Origin: Mesotoga infera
GTDB taxonomy: Bacteria > Thermotogota > Thermotogae > Petrotogales > Kosmotogaceae
DNA: 64,000 nucleotides
Direction of reading: 5' to 3'
Assembly (NCBI RefSeq): GCF_900157305.1
Contig: NZ_LS974202.1
Location: 186,001-250,000, forward strand
The position numbers and the translations under genes were made by a program. This document shows, one piece after another, positions 1 to 10,236 of this stretch (positions are counted from its first letter, which is position 1; each line of letters begins with the position of its first letter). Below the pieces are notes generated by a model, which had not been told where the DNA came from, searched no databases, and was given only the letters and a program-made list of their open reading frames with translations.

Positions 1-1655
1 AGATACTAACCGGGCGGTACGGTTCCTTCAGATCTCTCAGAAAAAAGGGCGGTTTGAGCGGCTTTTTGAAAGTATCGGAAAGTCCTTACGATCGTTTTGG
101 CGCCGGTCACGTGGGAACGGCACTCCCCGCGGCACTCGGTATGGAGAAGTCAGACGAGCTCTTCAGAATCTCCAGAAATATTATCGTAGTGGCCGGTGAC
201 GGCGCCATTACTTCTGGAATGGCTCTGGAAGCATTGAATCAGATGAAGGATCTCGGTTCTAAAATAAAAGTAATAATGAACGACAACGGCATGAGTATAG
301 GAAAGAATGTAGGCAGTCTTTCATCGGCGATGGCCGAGATGAGACTCAACCCCTTCTACAGAGAGATCAAGGGAGATCTGAAAAACACGCTTGAAACGAT
401 GAGGCTCGGCGGCCTGGAGCAATTTCTTTCAAAGATAAAGAGCGGTCTCAAGGCCACCATTCTCGGCGGAAACGTTTTCGAAGATATGGGCTTGAACTAT
501 ATCGGACCGGTAGGAGGACATGATATTCAGGAGATGGAAACGCTTTTCAACGCGATAAAGGAGATCGATGAACCCTTCTTCGTGCATGTAGTTACGAAAA
601 AAGGAAAGGGACTCGAGTATGCAGAGAAGAATCCAACACGTTTTCACAGCGTAGGAAAGATAGATCCCGAAAGCGGCGAAAAGCTCTTCGACTCGGCGGA
701 GGTATCGTACAGCGATGTTTTTGGAAGAACCCTTACAGAGCTGGCTTCTCTCGATCCTTCGATCGTCGCCATTACTGCTGCTATGCCCGACGGAACGGGA
801 TTGTCCGGCTTCATGGAAAAGTTTCCCGCGCGTTTTTACGATCTTGGTATAACGGAGCAACTATGTACGACCTTCGCGGCCGGAATGGCAATCTCGCACA
901 GCAAACCCGTCTTCGCGGTTTATTCTACCTTTCTACAGAGAGCCTTTGACCAGCTTGCTCACGATGTGGCCCTTCAGGATCTGCCGGTGCTTTTCGCGAT
1001 CGATAGGGCCGGAATAGTTGGTCAGGATGGTCCGACCCATAACGGTATTTTCGATATTGCTTTTCTTTCCATGCTCCCTAACATGAGAGTTCTCTCTCCT
1101 TCGAGCGTCCAGGAACTCTCGAATATGCTGTACACCCTTCTTCTGAAGAAGGGTATGGAACATCCCACCGCCATAAGATATCCTAGAGAGGCCGAGATCA
1201 TCTCTCTAGAGGAAGTTCTATCATCCATGAAAGAGATAGATCTCTGGAAATGGGAAGAGATAATGCACGGCGAAGGAGGTACGATACTGGCTACCGGCTC
1301 AATGGTGTCGCGTAGTTATGAGGTCGCTTTGAAATACGGCTACTCGCTTTACAACTGTCGCTCGATAAAACCACTAGACGAAAGCACGCTCGAATACATA
1401 TTCGGCAAGTACGATACGATCGTCTGCGTCGAAGAGGGAATCAAAAGGGGTGGTTTCGGCTCCAGTATAGCTCTTGAAGCCATCGAACGCGGTTACACAG
1501 GTAAAATCGATATTGTGGCTATCGACGATTGTTTCTCGCCCCATGGAACCCGGGACGAGATTCTATCTGAACTGGGACTCGACGCCAGGGGAATAGAGAA
1601 AACTATCTCTAAACTGAGAGGTGAAAAAAATGCAAGTGACTACGGAATTCGGTAA
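1..1655 (+). CDS. dxs: 1-deoxy-D-xylulose-5-phosphate synthase (5' end cut off by window edge)
   Basis: This is a thiamine-diphosphate enzyme that joins pyruvate and glyceraldehyde 3-phosphate, the first step of the MEP isoprenoid pathway in the cytosol. The reading frame is open from the left edge, and the residues before the first possible start (ILTGR, then GGLSGF) already match the family, so roughly 80 N-terminal residues lie outside the window. Visible motifs are VAGDGAITSG (cofactor-binding GDG), NDNGMSIG, AMPDGTGL, AVYSTFLQRAFDQ and GQDGPTHNG. The family usually has EQHAV after the catalytic glutamate; here it reads EQLCT. The gene ends 26 nt inside the next gene, so the two are probably translationally coupled. 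Confidence 0.97.
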   Translation, partial: ILTGRYGSFRSLRKKGGLSGFLKVSESPYDRFGAGHVGTALPAALGMEKSDELFRISRNIIVVAGDGAITSGMALEALNQMKDLGSKIKVIMNDNGMSIGKNVGSLSSAMAEMRLNPFYREIKGDLKNTLETMRLGGLEQFLSKIKSGLKATILGGNVFEDMGLNYIGPVGGHDIQEMETLFNAIKEIDEPFFVHVVTKKGKGLEYAEKNPTRFHSVGKIDPESGEKLFDSAEVSYSDVFGRTLTELASLDPSIVAITAAMPDGTGLSGFMEKFPARFYDLGITEQLCTTFAAGMAISHSKPVFAVYSTFLQRAFDQLAHDVALQDLPVLFAIDRAGIVGQDGPTHNGIFDIAFLSMLPNMRVLSPSSVQELSNMLYTLLLKKGMEHPTAIRYPREAEIISLEEVLSSMKEIDLWKWEEIMHGEGGTILATGSMVSRSYEVALKYGYSLYNCRSIKPLDESTLEYIFGKYDTIVCVEEGIKRGGFGSSIALEAIERGYTGKIDIVAIDDCFSPHGTRDEILSELGLDARGIEKTISKLRGEKNASDYGIR

Positions 1656-1977
1656 AATCGATATTTCTCTTCAGGCAATCTGCTCAATAGTAAAGAAAGT
1701 AGTTTCCGAATCTTATGGACCGGTTAACGTAGGAGCACCACAGACTGGCTTTCTGGCCAAATTGTTTGGAACTGCCGAAGATACAAGAAAGGGAATTAAA
1801 GTAACCGAAGAGATCGATGGCACTCTGGAAATCGACGTGGATCTGATCCTCGAATACGGTGTGAGGATTCCTACTGTTGTGGAAAACATACAGGAGAACG
1901 TCTTCCATAAACTTAAGGAACTCACGGAAGCCACGAATATCAAAGTGAATATACATGTTGTTGGCTTACAGGATTGA
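1630..1977 (+). CDS. Asp23/Gls24 family protein
   Basis: A 115-residue Asp23/Gls24 family protein, a family of small alpha-beta proteins linked to envelope homeostasis in Gram-positive bacteria, with the exact role unknown. I chose the ATG at 1630 over an in-frame GTG at 1621 because a GAGGTG ribosome binding site lies about seven bases ahead of the ATG. The sequence has the family's N-terminal pattern (GKIDIS, then a VVSESYGPV stretch) and a C-terminal INIHVVGL-like strand (NIKVNIHVVGL). It lies directly upstream of the fakA-like gene, the same pairing as Bacillus yloU-yloV, which supports a shared role. The Bacillus comparison is from memory. Confidence 0.85.
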   Translation: MQVTTEFGKIDISLQAICSIVKKVVSESYGPVNVGAPQTGFLAKLFGTAEDTRKGIKVTEEIDGTLEIDVDLILEYGVRIPTVVENIQENVFHKLKELTEATNIKVNIHVVGLQD

Positions 1978-1992
1978 CAGGAGGCTTTAGCG

Positions 1993-3657
1993 ATGAAACG
2001 TATCAACGGCAAGTTCTTTGTCGCCGCCTTCCGGAAAGCCGCTGAACGTCTTCTGGCCAACAAGGATGAAATAAACGCTTTGAATGTCTTTCCCGTTCCA
2101 GACGGCGATACAGGTTCAAATATGTCCGCGGCCATGATAGAAGCCTGCGAGTATCTGGACAGGTTGAAAAAGGATGATCTGGTCAGCGTCCTCGAGTCCG
2201 TCAAGACCGGGATGTTGATGGGTGCCAGGGGTAACTCCGGTGTAATTCTATCTCAGATATTCAGAGGTTTTGCGGAAGGGATAGGAAACAGAAAGTTCGT
2301 AAGTACGAAGGCCTTCACCGAAGGGCTTATAAAGGCGAAGGAAATTGCATACAGGTCTGTCATGAAACCAGTAGAAGGGACCATGTTGACCGTCATGAAA
2401 GTCGTGGCTGAAACCGCCAATGAGCATTATACGGAGCTGGAGGATTTCGAAGAGTACTTCGATGAAATGGTGAAGACCGCCTTCGAAACTGTAGAAAAGA
2501 CACCCAATCTTCTACCGAAACTCAAAGAGGCCGGTGTAGTTGATTCCGGCGCCAAGGGTCTGGCCTATATCTTCGAAGGTTTTCAACTGGCTATAAAAGG
2601 AGAGTTAGAAGTCGATAGTCTGATACAGCAGATGCCACAGGCGATAGGCTCTTCGACAGAACGAATAGTGGAAATAGTAAGAGAAGAATTGAAATACACA
2701 TACTGTACCGAACTGATCGTCAACCTTTATGACAGCGAAAACCCCGAAGAAACTTCCGATGAATTGAAAGCTTTCCTTGAAGAGATGGGAGATTCGATCG
2801 TCATGGTCAATCAGGACGAGTTCATAAAGGTCCACGTGCACACCGATCATCCTGGAGACATTATCGAAAAGTTCCTGCACGTAGGTTTTCTCCAAAAGGT
2901 GAAGATAGACAACATGAAGGTTCAACATGAACACATTGTAGATATCCAGACGAAGACATCGGAACTCTTCGGAAAGGGCAAGAAACACGGAATAGTTGTC
3001 ATCTCCCCTGGGGAAGGCCTGGCCGATGTTTTAAAGAGTTTGGGAGTAGATTATACGGTAAGAGGCGGCCAGACCATGAATCCCAGCCTCAAAGATCTGT
3101 ACGAAGCGATAAGTCACATGGAACCGGACAAGGTCATTGTCCTGCCCAACAACCCCAATATTATACTCACGGCCAAAGAGGCAGCCAACGCTGTTCATGA
3201 CGAGAATCCCAAAAAGGAAGTGTATATCATTCCGACCCGAACGGTGCAAGAAGGTATCTCGGCCATGACGGTGTACAACGATGATTCCGATACTAAGGAA
3301 CTGATAGAGGAGATGACGCAGGCGGCCGACGCGGTTACACCTATTTCCATAACCTACGCCGTTCGTGACTCGAGTATGAAAGGCAAAAAAATAAAGAAAG
3401 GCGAGTACATCGCCATCGGAAAGGATGGGCTTCTTGGCTCCGGCAAAAAGCTGGACAAGCTCGTACAGGACTCGATAAAAGCGGTTATTGGAAAGGAAAG
3501 CAACAGAGAAGTCGTGACGGTGTTCTACGGGTCCGACGTTTCCGAAGAAACGGCAGCAAAGTTGGCCGAGACATTATCTTCAAATTTTTCCGATCTCGAA
3601 TTCGAGATCCACAGTGGCGGACAACCGTATTACTATTACCTGATTTCCATTGAATAA
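1993..3657 (+). CDS. fakA: Fatty acid kinase A-like protein (DAK2 domain, YloV family)
   Basis: This 554-residue protein has the YloV/FakA architecture: an N-terminal DhaL/DAK2 kinase domain, a middle linker domain and a C-terminal DegV-like portion. The nucleotide/metal motif DGDTGSNM is at residues 37-44 and the [13 protein letters not shown] motif follows near residue 75. FakA phosphorylates fatty acids carried by a DegV-family (FakB) partner, feeding acyl phosphate to phospholipid synthesis. A DegV-family gene is present at 38963-39799, so a candidate partner is in the window. It is preceded by AGGAGG and follows the Asp23 gene by 15 nt. The kinase assignment is by family; substrate is inferred. 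Confidence 0.88.
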   Translation: MKRINGKFFVAAFRKAAERLLANKDEINALNVFPVPDGDTGSNMSAAMIEACEYLDRLKKDDLVSVLESVKTGMLMGARGNSGVILSQIFRGFAEGIGNRKFVSTKAFTEGLIKAKEIAYRSVMKPVEGTMLTVMKVVAETANEHYTELEDFEEYFDEMVKTAFETVEKTPNLLPKLKEAGVVDSGAKGLAYIFEGFQLAIKGELEVDSLIQQMPQAIGSSTERIVEIVREELKYTYCTELIVNLYDSENPEETSDELKAFLEEMGDSIVMVNQDEFIKVHVHTDHPGDIIEKFLHVGFLQKVKIDNMKVQHEHIVDIQTKTSELFGKGKKHGIVVISPGEGLADVLKSLGVDYTVRGGQTMNPSLKDLYEAISHMEPDKVIVLPNNPNIILTAKEAANAVHDENPKKEVYIIPTRTVQEGISAMTVYNDDSDTKELIEEMTQAADAVTPISITYAVRDSSMKGKKIKKGEYIAIGKDGLLGSGKKLDKLVQDSIKAVIGKESNREVVTVFYGSDVSEETAAKLAETLSSNFSDLEFEIHSGGQPYYYYLISIE

Positions 3658-3671
3658 TTCAGGAGGAGAAG

Positions 3672-4526
3672 ATGTACCTACAGAACGTAATAGCTAACCT
3701 CAACAACTACTGGTCATCCATGGGATGCATCATAGATCAGCCTTACGACGTTGAGATGGGTGCGGGGACCTTTCATCCATCCACCTTCTTGAGATCTCTG
3801 GGCAAGAAGCCGTGGAAGGTGGCCTTCATTCAACCAAGCAGACGACCAACAGATGGCCGTTACGGTGAAAACCCTATGAGAGTTCAGCGCTACTTCCAGT
3901 ATCAGGTGATAATCAAGCCAAATCCCGAGAATTCACAGGAGTTATACCTAGGATCTCTGCAAGCGTTGGGCATAAATCCCGTCGAGCACGATATTCGATT
4001 CGTGGAAGACAACTGGGAGTCACCCACACTCGGTGCCTGGGGAGTTGGTTGGGAGGTCTGGCTAGATGGAATGGAAGTGACCCAATTCACTTACTTCCAG
4101 CAGATTGGTGGTATCGACGTCGATCTGGTCTCCCTGGAAATAACCTACGGACTTGAAAGGATAACCATGTACCTACAAAAGAAAGATAACATATTCGATA
4201 TAGATTGGAATGGAGAATTCAAATACGGCGATGTCTTTCTGGAGAACGAGAAAGAGTTTTCAGCCTACAACTTCGATGTGGCAGATACCGCAAAACTCTT
4301 CGATTTCTACAGAATGTACCGCGACGAATTCGATCTCTGTTTGAAGAGCGGATTAATCAGACCTTCTTACGACTATATGATCAAATGCTCCCATGCTTTC
4401 AACCTTCTAGATGCGAGAAACGCCATAAGCGTCTCTCAGAGGCAGAGTTATATCAAATCTATAAGGGAGATGGCCCGGTCGGTGGCGCAGGCTTACGTTG
4501 ACAGGGAGGGTGAGAGCGATGCATAA
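3672..4526 (+). CDS. glyQ: Glycyl-tRNA synthetase alpha subunit
   Basis: This is the catalytic alpha chain of the bacterial tetrameric (alpha2 beta2) glycyl-tRNA synthetase. At 284 residues it has the usual length. It carries the family signature region [14 protein letters not shown] near the N terminus, the [16 protein letters not shown]-like segment (here [16 protein letters not shown]), and the [10 protein letters not shown] and [10 protein letters not shown] motifs. An AGGAGGAG ribosome binding site precedes the ATG. Its end overlaps the start of glyS by 8 nt, giving equal translation of the two subunits. It continues the operon running from dxs. Confidence 0.98.
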   Translation: MYLQNVIANLNNYWSSMGCIIDQPYDVEMGAGTFHPSTFLRSLGKKPWKVAFIQPSRRPTDGRYGENPMRVQRYFQYQVIIKPNPENSQELYLGSLQALGINPVEHDIRFVEDNWESPTLGAWGVGWEVWLDGMEVTQFTYFQQIGGIDVDLVSLEITYGLERITMYLQKKDNIFDIDWNGEFKYGDVFLENEKEFSAYNFDVADTAKLFDFYRMYRDEFDLCLKSGLIRPSYDYMIKCSHAFNLLDARNAISVSQRQSYIKSIREMARSVAQAYVDREGESDA

Positions 4527-6555
4527 GCAAAAAGCGTTGCTTGAAATTGGAGTCGAAGAGCTCCCCTCTAGTGAAGTATCGGCGATAAGAAACCAACTAA
4601 GAGAGAAAATCGAGAAGAGCTTACAGGCTACTAGATTGGACTACGATGGACTCAAAGTCTTCACGGCCAGCAGAAGATTCGGATTGTACATCGACGGGCT
4701 CTCTCCAAAGCAACCCGATTACCTCGAAGAGAAGAAAGGTCCGTCGGAGAAGATAGCTTACAAAGATGGAGAGCCTTCCAGAGCCTTGATAGGCTTTCTC
4801 AAAAGCAACGGTGCAGGAATTGAAGATATAACCGTTAAAGACGGTTATGTTTATATAGAAAGGAATATACCGGGAAAATCGTCGCTGGAGATTCTGCCCG
4901 GTATATTCAGGCAGGCAGTTCTGTCGCTTGAGTTCAAAAAGCCTATGCGCTGGGGTGATGGAACGTACAGATTCGTCAGGCCCGTGAAATGGGTCGTATC
5001 CATGATAGACAAAACCGTTCTCGAGATGGAGCTCTTCGGAAAAAAAGCCTCCGATACGACTAAAGGCCACAGATTCTATTTTGATGAAATACGCGTCTCT
5101 CCCGAGGATTACTTTGAAAAATTGAGAGAGGCGCTTGTTATCGCTGACGGTTCGGAACGGGAGAGACGCGTCCTTTCGGAGATAGAGAAAACCGGAGAGC
5201 TCCTCCAGGGAAAGATACCTATCGACGGAGAGTTGCTCGAAGAAGTGGTCTCCCTCACAGAGTATCCAACGGCCGTTGTTGGACGTTTCATGGAGAAGTA
5301 TCTGTCACTACCGCCAGAGGTGATAATCGTCACGATAAAGCATCACCAGAGGACCTTCCCCGTGTACAGAGAAGGGGTGTTGACCAATAATTTCGTTGCA
5401 TTCCAGGACGGCCCGGGAGACCCTCTCGGGAATATCAAGCAAGGCTACGAAGACGTTATAAACGCACGACTCGAAGACGCCTTCTTCTATTACGAGAAGG
5501 ATCTCGAGAAACCTCTGGAAAGCTACGTGCCTGGTCTGGAAGAAATACTCTTTCAGAAAGGTCTCGGCTCGTTCATGGATAAATCGAAGAGAACGGCGGC
5601 GTTGGCACTCGAAATCGGAAAGCTTCTCAAGGCCAAGGGTGGAGAGCTGGAAAATATCGAAAGAACTGCTCTTCTGGGCAAGGCCGATCAGGTTACACGG
5701 GTTGTCCAGGAATTCCCGGAAGTCCAGGGAGTCATGGGAAGGATATACGCCGAAAAATCCGGTGAGAGCGAAGAGGTGGCTCTCGGGATCGAAGAACACT
5801 ATCATGACCAGAAAGTTCCCACGACCCTCAGTGGCGCAGTCGTGGGCGTTGCAGACAGGATAGATACAGTCGTCGGAAACTTCACGATCGGCAATGTTCC
5901 TTCGGCCTCGAAGGATCCCTATGCATTGAGGCGAAAGATGGCTTTTATATTCAGGACTATGAATTACCTGGGATGGAAGATCGATCTTGAAGGGCTTTTA
6001 AAGACGAGCGCCGGTATCCTCGGCGGTCAGGCGTTCGATACTTTGCAGTCTGTAGCCTCCTTCTGTCGTTCCCGGTATGAATCATACCTTCTCGAACAGG
6101 GTTTCTCGATCAACGTTACCAGGGCAGTCAGCGACTGGTGGAGACTCCCTTATCTGGGCGAGAGAGCCGCGAAAGCTATAACCGAATACATTGAAAAGGC
6201 TGAATTCACGGACCTTCTGATCGCTTACCAGAGGGTTCACAATATAAGTAAGAACCACGATTCCGACGCGTTCGAAGGCTCGAAGTTCATGGAACAGGCC
6301 GAGAGAGATCTCTTCAACAAATACCTCGAATGTTTAGAGAGTGTCAATTCGGCCCTTGAAAAAGACGATTTCGAAAAAGCGCTTCATCTCCTCACAGGAT
6401 TGAAATCATCGATAGACAGGTACTTCGACGATGTCTTCGTTATGGATAACCAGGAAGATATAAGGCTGAACAGGCTAGGCTTCCTCAAATCGCTAGATGG
6501 GCTCTTCCTGAAAGTAGGGGATCTCTCCCTGCTTCTGGAAGAAGAGAGAAAATGA
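4519..6555 (+). CDS. glyS: Glycyl-tRNA synthetase beta subunit
   Basis: This is the tRNA-binding beta chain that completes the alpha2 beta2 glycyl-tRNA synthetase, 678 residues. It begins with the family's [13 protein letters not shown] motif and has the conserved [17 protein letters not shown] region and, further on, [10 protein letters not shown] and the RIDTVVGNF / DPYALRRK segments typical of the HD-like domain. I chose the ATG at 4519 because it follows GGGAGGG by eight bases and starts right before the conserved motif; an in-frame start at 4498 lies inside glyQ and lacks a site. The gene ends in an ATGA overlap with era. Confidence 0.98.
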   Translation: MHKQKALLEIGVEELPSSEVSAIRNQLREKIEKSLQATRLDYDGLKVFTASRRFGLYIDGLSPKQPDYLEEKKGPSEKIAYKDGEPSRALIGFLKSNGAGIEDITVKDGYVYIERNIPGKSSLEILPGIFRQAVLSLEFKKPMRWGDGTYRFVRPVKWVVSMIDKTVLEMELFGKKASDTTKGHRFYFDEIRVSPEDYFEKLREALVIADGSERERRVLSEIEKTGELLQGKIPIDGELLEEVVSLTEYPTAVVGRFMEKYLSLPPEVIIVTIKHHQRTFPVYREGVLTNNFVAFQDGPGDPLGNIKQGYEDVINARLEDAFFYYEKDLEKPLESYVPGLEEILFQKGLGSFMDKSKRTAALALEIGKLLKAKGGELENIERTALLGKADQVTRVVQEFPEVQGVMGRIYAEKSGESEEVALGIEEHYHDQKVPTTLSGAVVGVADRIDTVVGNFTIGNVPSASKDPYALRRKMAFIFRTMNYLGWKIDLEGLLKTSAGILGGQAFDTLQSVASFCRSRYESYLLEQGFSINVTRAVSDWWRLPYLGERAAKAITEYIEKAEFTDLLIAYQRVHNISKNHDSDAFEGSKFMEQAERDLFNKYLECLESVNSALEKDDFEKALHLLTGLKSSIDRYFDDVFVMDNQEDIRLNRLGFLKSLDGLFLKVGDLSLLLEEERK

Positions 6556-7460
6556 GCGAAATCTTCAAATCCGGGATAGTCGCCCTCGTTGGAAAGCCTA
6601 ACGTTGGCAAGTCATCGCTCATTAACCGAATAATCGGTGAAAAGATAGCCATAGTTTCCGATAAGCCGCAGACTACCAGAAACCGCATCGGTGGTATCTA
6701 CACGACCGAACACGGTCAGATAGTTTTCTACGACACTCCCGGAATACACAAGCCTCTACACAAACTCGGCCAGTACATACTGAAAGTTGCGACCTCCTCT
6801 CTGTTGGGCGTCGATCTTCTGCTGGTTATGGTCGATCCCACCGACGGACTCAGGGAATCTGACAGACTGGTAGCCACCCACGTCAATGGAAGCCGCGTCC
6901 CGGTTTTTCTGGTGATAAACAAAATAGATGCTTACAGTGACGGAAAACTCCTGCATAACTTCTCGGAAAACGCTTCCCGTCTTTTCGAGAATGTTCTGGA
7001 ACGCTTTTATATCTCCGCTGAAAAGGGTACTGGTGTCGATTCAATGATAGAGGCCATTTTCAAATTTCTTCCTTCTGGAAAGCTCCTCTTTCCCGAAGAT
7101 TACATAACCGATCGTTCCTCAAGATTCATGGCTTCGGAAATCGTCAGGGAGAAAGTCCTCCTGCATACTCACCAGGAAATCCCACATTCGGTCGGAGTCT
7201 CAGTTCAAGAGTTCAAGGATGAGGGCGAATTGTTGAGGATAAGGGCCGATATCGTTGTGGAGAGGAACAGCCAGAAACCCATAATACTCGGCAAAGGCGG
7301 TTCTATGATAAAACTCATTGGTAGCGACGCCCGAAGGGACATGGAGTACATCTTCGATCAGAAAGTCTTTCTCGATCTCTTCGTGAAAGTCAGAGAAAAG
7401 TGGAGAGATAAGGATTCAATGATACAGGAGTTCACCAATCTGAAAGACGAACTCAGTTGA
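6552..7460 (+). CDS. era: GTPase Era
   Basis: Era is an essential GTPase that binds the 3' end of 16S rRNA and helps mature the small ribosomal subunit. The 302-residue protein has the G1 motif GKPNVGKSS at residues 14-22, the DKPQTTRNR switch I segment, DTPG, and NKID, followed by a C-terminal KH domain with the GKGG-type loop (ILGKGGSMIK). Length and order match the family. The ATG overlaps the glyS stop codon, so it is the next cistron of the same operon. Confidence 0.98.
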   Translation: MSEIFKSGIVALVGKPNVGKSSLINRIIGEKIAIVSDKPQTTRNRIGGIYTTEHGQIVFYDTPGIHKPLHKLGQYILKVATSSLLGVDLLLVMVDPTDGLRESDRLVATHVNGSRVPVFLVINKIDAYSDGKLLHNFSENASRLFENVLERFYISAEKGTGVDSMIEAIFKFLPSGKLLFPEDYITDRSSRFMASEIVREKVLLHTHQEIPHSVGVSVQEFKDEGELLRIRADIVVERNSQKPIILGKGGSMIKLIGSDARRDMEYIFDQKVFLDLFVKVREKWRDKDSMIQEFTNLKDELS

Positions 7461-7476
7461 AACCGGGAGGGTTAGT

Positions 7477-8784
7477 ATGAAAAAGAGCCGTGCAAGGATT
7501 GTACTTTTTCTCATGCTCTTCATGATGGTTTTTCTCAATGCGGATCAAATGGTAATGTCTCCGAACATCGGAGAAATAGAGGCCGAATTCGCTATAACCA
7601 AGGCAGATATCGGTCTGATTCAGGGATCTTTCACGATCGTGGGCGCCCTGGTCTCGCTGGCCTGGGGTTTTCTGGCCGATAAGTACAATAGGAAGCTTCT
7701 ATTGTTGCTGAGCGTGCTGGTCGGAGAGATACCCTGTTTCCTCTCGGCCTTCGTCCAGAGCTTTCCACAGTTGTTCATAACCAGAGCCTTGACTGGAATC
7801 GGCGTTGGGGCACTCTTTCCGGTAGTTTTCTCCTTTGCGGGAGATACTTTTAAAGAATCGCACAGGCCAAAGGTCAACGCCTTTCTTTCGACAGCCATAT
7901 CGCTCGGGGCAATAGTGGGAATGGTTATAGCCGGCTTCACCGGTTCAACGCTGGGATGGCGCATTCCATTCATAATCGTCTCTCTTCCCAACATCTTTCT
8001 GGCCTTGGCCTTCTACTTCCTGGCCGAGGAACCCAGGAGAGGCGCCGCCGAGGTGGCCGTTGGAGATCTGGTAGATAAAGGTTACAGCTACACCGGCAGG
8101 GTGAAGCTCTCCGATTATCTCAACCTCTTCAGAGTCAGGACCAATCTGGTGCTCTTCATACAGGGAATACTGGGTACTATTCCCTGGGGTGCTATCCCTT
8201 ATTATCTGGTCAACTACTTCGAGACCTACAAAAACCTTTCGAAGGAATCGGCCACTCTTATCTTCATTTTTTTCGGCGTGGGGAACGTTCTCGGGATCTT
8301 TCTGGGCGGTCTGCTCGGAGGTTTGCTTTACAAAAGGAAGCCTTCCTACATGCCTCTTTTCAGCGGCGGTATGACTATCGCAGGAACATTTGTTGCCCTT
8401 GGTGCCCTGAACTTCCCGCCGGTTGAAGGTACAGGTGGTTTTTTCACACTTGGAATTCTTGGGATGGTTGCGGCAGCGACGGCCTCGATGACCGGTCCAA
8501 ATATGAAAACCATGCTTATGAACGTTAACGAGCCGGAAAGCAGGGGCAGGATCTTCTCGGTTTTCAACCTCACCGATTCTCTGGGCACGGGGTTCGGTCA
8601 GTTCTTCGCTGGCACTCTCGCCACCGCCGTCGGCTCTCTGGGCGTAGCCATGAACGCTTCGGCGCTCTTCTGGTTGCCCTGCGGGCTCGTTCTTCTCGTC
8701 GCCGCGTTGACCTTCCCGCGAGACATCGCCAGGCTACATACGAGGATGCAGGAAGTGGCGAAAACAATGGAAAGTTGTAAATGA
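7477..8784 (+). CDS. MFS transporter, spinster-like
   Basis: This 435-residue protein has about 12 hydrophobic segments and the major facilitator signature between helices 2 and 3 (GFLADKYNRKLLL). The N-terminal layout, with a NADQMVMSPNIG segment in helix 1 followed by a long hydrophilic stretch, resembles the spinster-like branch. It is an inner-membrane secondary transporter whose substrate cannot be read from the sequence. A GGGAGGG site precedes the ATG and the gene follows era by 16 nt, so it is the last gene of the dxs operon. A terminator lies 100 nt downstream. Confidence 0.85.
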   Translation: MKKSRARIVLFLMLFMMVFLNADQMVMSPNIGEIEAEFAITKADIGLIQGSFTIVGALVSLAWGFLADKYNRKLLLLLSVLVGEIPCFLSAFVQSFPQLFITRALTGIGVGALFPVVFSFAGDTFKESHRPKVNAFLSTAISLGAIVGMVIAGFTGSTLGWRIPFIIVSLPNIFLALAFYFLAEEPRRGAAEVAVGDLVDKGYSYTGRVKLSDYLNLFRVRTNLVLFIQGILGTIPWGAIPYYLVNYFETYKNLSKESATLIFIFFGVGNVLGIFLGGLLGGLLYKRKPSYMPLFSGGMTIAGTFVALGALNFPPVEGTGGFFTLGILGMVAAATASMTGPNMKTMLMNVNEPESRGRIFSVFNLTDSLGTGFGQFFAGTLATAVGSLGVAMNASALFWLPCGLVLLVAALTFPRDIARLHTRMQEVAKTMESCK

Positions 8785-8826
8785 AAGCTATCTGAAAAAT
8801 TTTTTATACCGAATGACTTCTCGATT

Positions 8827-8854
8827 TTGATTCTGGAGAAAAAAGTTGTATAAT
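8827..8854 (+). promoter_or_regulatory. Promoter ahead of a short terminator-ended transcript
   Basis: TTGATT at 8827-8832 and TATAAT at 8849-8854 are separated by 16 bases, a good sigma-A type promoter. It lies downstream of the MFS stop codon and faces right, but no gene starts before the terminator at 8886. The next genes on this side run in the opposite direction. Confidence 0.55.
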
Positions 8855-8860
8855 AAAGAT

Positions 8861-8915
8861 GCTGAAGTAACCCTCAGACCGCTTCGCTGCCCTCGAAAGG
8901 GGCAGCAATTTTTTT
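8861..8915 (+). ncRNA. Candidate small RNA of about 55 nt
   Basis: A promoter at 8827-8854 would begin transcription near 8861, and a strong intrinsic terminator ends at about 8915. The resulting transcript of about 55 nt contains no plausible ORF. It could pair CTGA/TCAG near its 5' end before the terminator hairpin. The alternative is that the hairpin simply terminates the MFS operon and the promoter match is chance. Confidence 0.3.
8886..8915 (+). terminator. Intrinsic terminator
   Basis: A 7-bp GC-rich stem (GCTGCCC at 8886-8892 with GGGCAGC at 8900-8906) and a 7-base loop are followed by a run of seven T's. It is oriented for the plus strand and closes the dxs-MFS operon and/or the candidate small RNA. 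Confidence 0.85.
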
Positions 8916-8947
8916 CGTTTTTGGTCTCTCTTCCTCATCTTCCGTGT

Positions 8948-10180
8948 TCAAGGCCTTCCCGATTTTGCTCGAATCGAGATTCCGGCCAGATAACCCGTCG
9001 AGAAAGCCGCCTGGAGATTGTATCCGCCCGTCTCTCCGTCGAAGTCAAGAACCTCGCCGGCGAAGAAGAGATTGGGAACCAGACGCGATTCCATGCTCCT
9101 GGAGTTAACCTCCGTGATTGAAATACCCCCTCTCGTCATCATGGCGGTGAGAAAGTCCCCGGTTTTGGAAACTTTCATCTCGAGACTTGTGAGAAGCCTC
9201 TCCAGTTTCTTCCTTTCCTGCTTTTTTATCTCAGCTCCCGTTCTCGCCGCTGCACCGGAGAGTTCCACAAGCTTTTCGATCAACCTCTCCGGCAGATCCA
9301 GATCGGCCAAGATATTCTTGACGTTCTTCTTGCCATTGATGGTCAATCTCTCCAAAAGAAGCCTGTCCGCATCTTCCCTCTTCCAACCGGCGAGGTTGAT
9401 AAGCAGAGTGTCTCCCGGGAGTATCTCTCTGGAGAGATGCAAGATCGCTGGGCCGGATAGTCCCGTATGGGTCAGCAGGAGATCCTCTCTTCTTTCGGCT
9501 ATCTTGCCCCCGTTCCTCCAGAGAGAGACTTTGGCCTGCTTTATGGAGATTCCCGAGAGGTCTGATAAGGGAAAGTCGTCTATATATACGGCTGAAAGTG
9601 CCGGCCTTGGCTCTTGAATAGTGTGTCCCATCTTTTGCGCGAAGAGGTAACCATCCCCCGACGAACCGGTGTAGGGATAGCTCCTGCCACCGGTCGTTAT
9701 GGCCAGGTAGTTGGCCTGAAAATCTCTCCCCGGAGTCTTGACAAGAAAGGTTCCGTCGTCTTTCCTATCGACGGATGTAACCCGACAGTTGCATTCGACG
9801 GTTATCCCTTGCTTTTCACACTCGGCCAGAAGTACTTCAAGTACATCCCTGGCGCTAAGTGTTGCAGGAAAGACTTTTCCGTCGTCTCTCACGGTCATCT
9901 TCAGCCCCCTCTTCTGAAAGAACTCGATCAGTCTGGAACTGTCAAAAGCCATAAGGGCTGGCTTGAGAAACCTTTCTGCTTCGATCCCGAAGTAATGCTT
10001 CAGCATTTGCTTCGGGGCCTTCAAGTTTGTGAGGTTGCATTGTCCCGAACCCGTCATCAGAAGCTTTTTGCCGGGCGAGTCGTTTTTATCGAGTACGGTG
10101 ACGTTTCTCCCCTCGGTCGTACAGCTTATGGCAGTGAAAAGGCCGGCCGGACCGGCACCTATAACCAATATATTCCTCAA
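8948..10180 (-). CDS. BaiN/YhiN-type FAD-dependent oxidoreductase
   Basis: A 410-residue flavoprotein of the HI0933/BaiN family, whose physiological substrates are mostly unknown. The N-terminal dinucleotide-binding loop is GAGPAGLF (near residue 8), followed by the family signature GKKLLMTGSGQCNLTN and, at the C terminus, FAGEVLDFDGETGGYNLQ. The start is a TTG at 10180, supported by AGGAGG eight bases upstream. It converges on the small RNA/terminator region and sits downstream of murJ on the same strand with a 56-base gap. The specific reaction is unknown. Confidence 0.9.
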   Translation of the reverse strand: MRNILVIGAGPAGLFTAISCTTEGRNVTVLDKNDSPGKKLLMTGSGQCNLTNLKAPKQMLKHYFGIEAERFLKPALMAFDSSRLIEFFQKRGLKMTVRDDGKVFPATLSARDVLEVLLAECEKQGITVECNCRVTSVDRKDDGTFLVKTPGRDFQANYLAITTGGRSYPYTGSSGDGYLFAQKMGHTIQEPRPALSAVYIDDFPLSDLSGISIKQAKVSLWRNGGKIAERREDLLLTHTGLSGPAILHLSREILPGDTLLINLAGWKREDADRLLLERLTINGKKNVKNILADLDLPERLIEKLVELSGAAARTGAEIKKQERKKLERLLTSLEMKVSKTGDFLTAMMTRGGISITEVNSRSMESRLVPNLFFAGEVLDFDGETGGYNLQAAFSTGYLAGISIRAKSGRP

Positions 10181-10236
10181 TTTGAAGACCTCCTATCGCA
10201 TCTGGCCGTCTTTTTCGAATGGGCGGATTTTTAAGC

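Noticed and set aside
8869-9121. Plus-strand ORF at 8846-9121 covering the candidate small RNA
   Set aside because: It has no ribosome binding site, passes through the terminator hairpin and overlaps the convergent flavoprotein gene.
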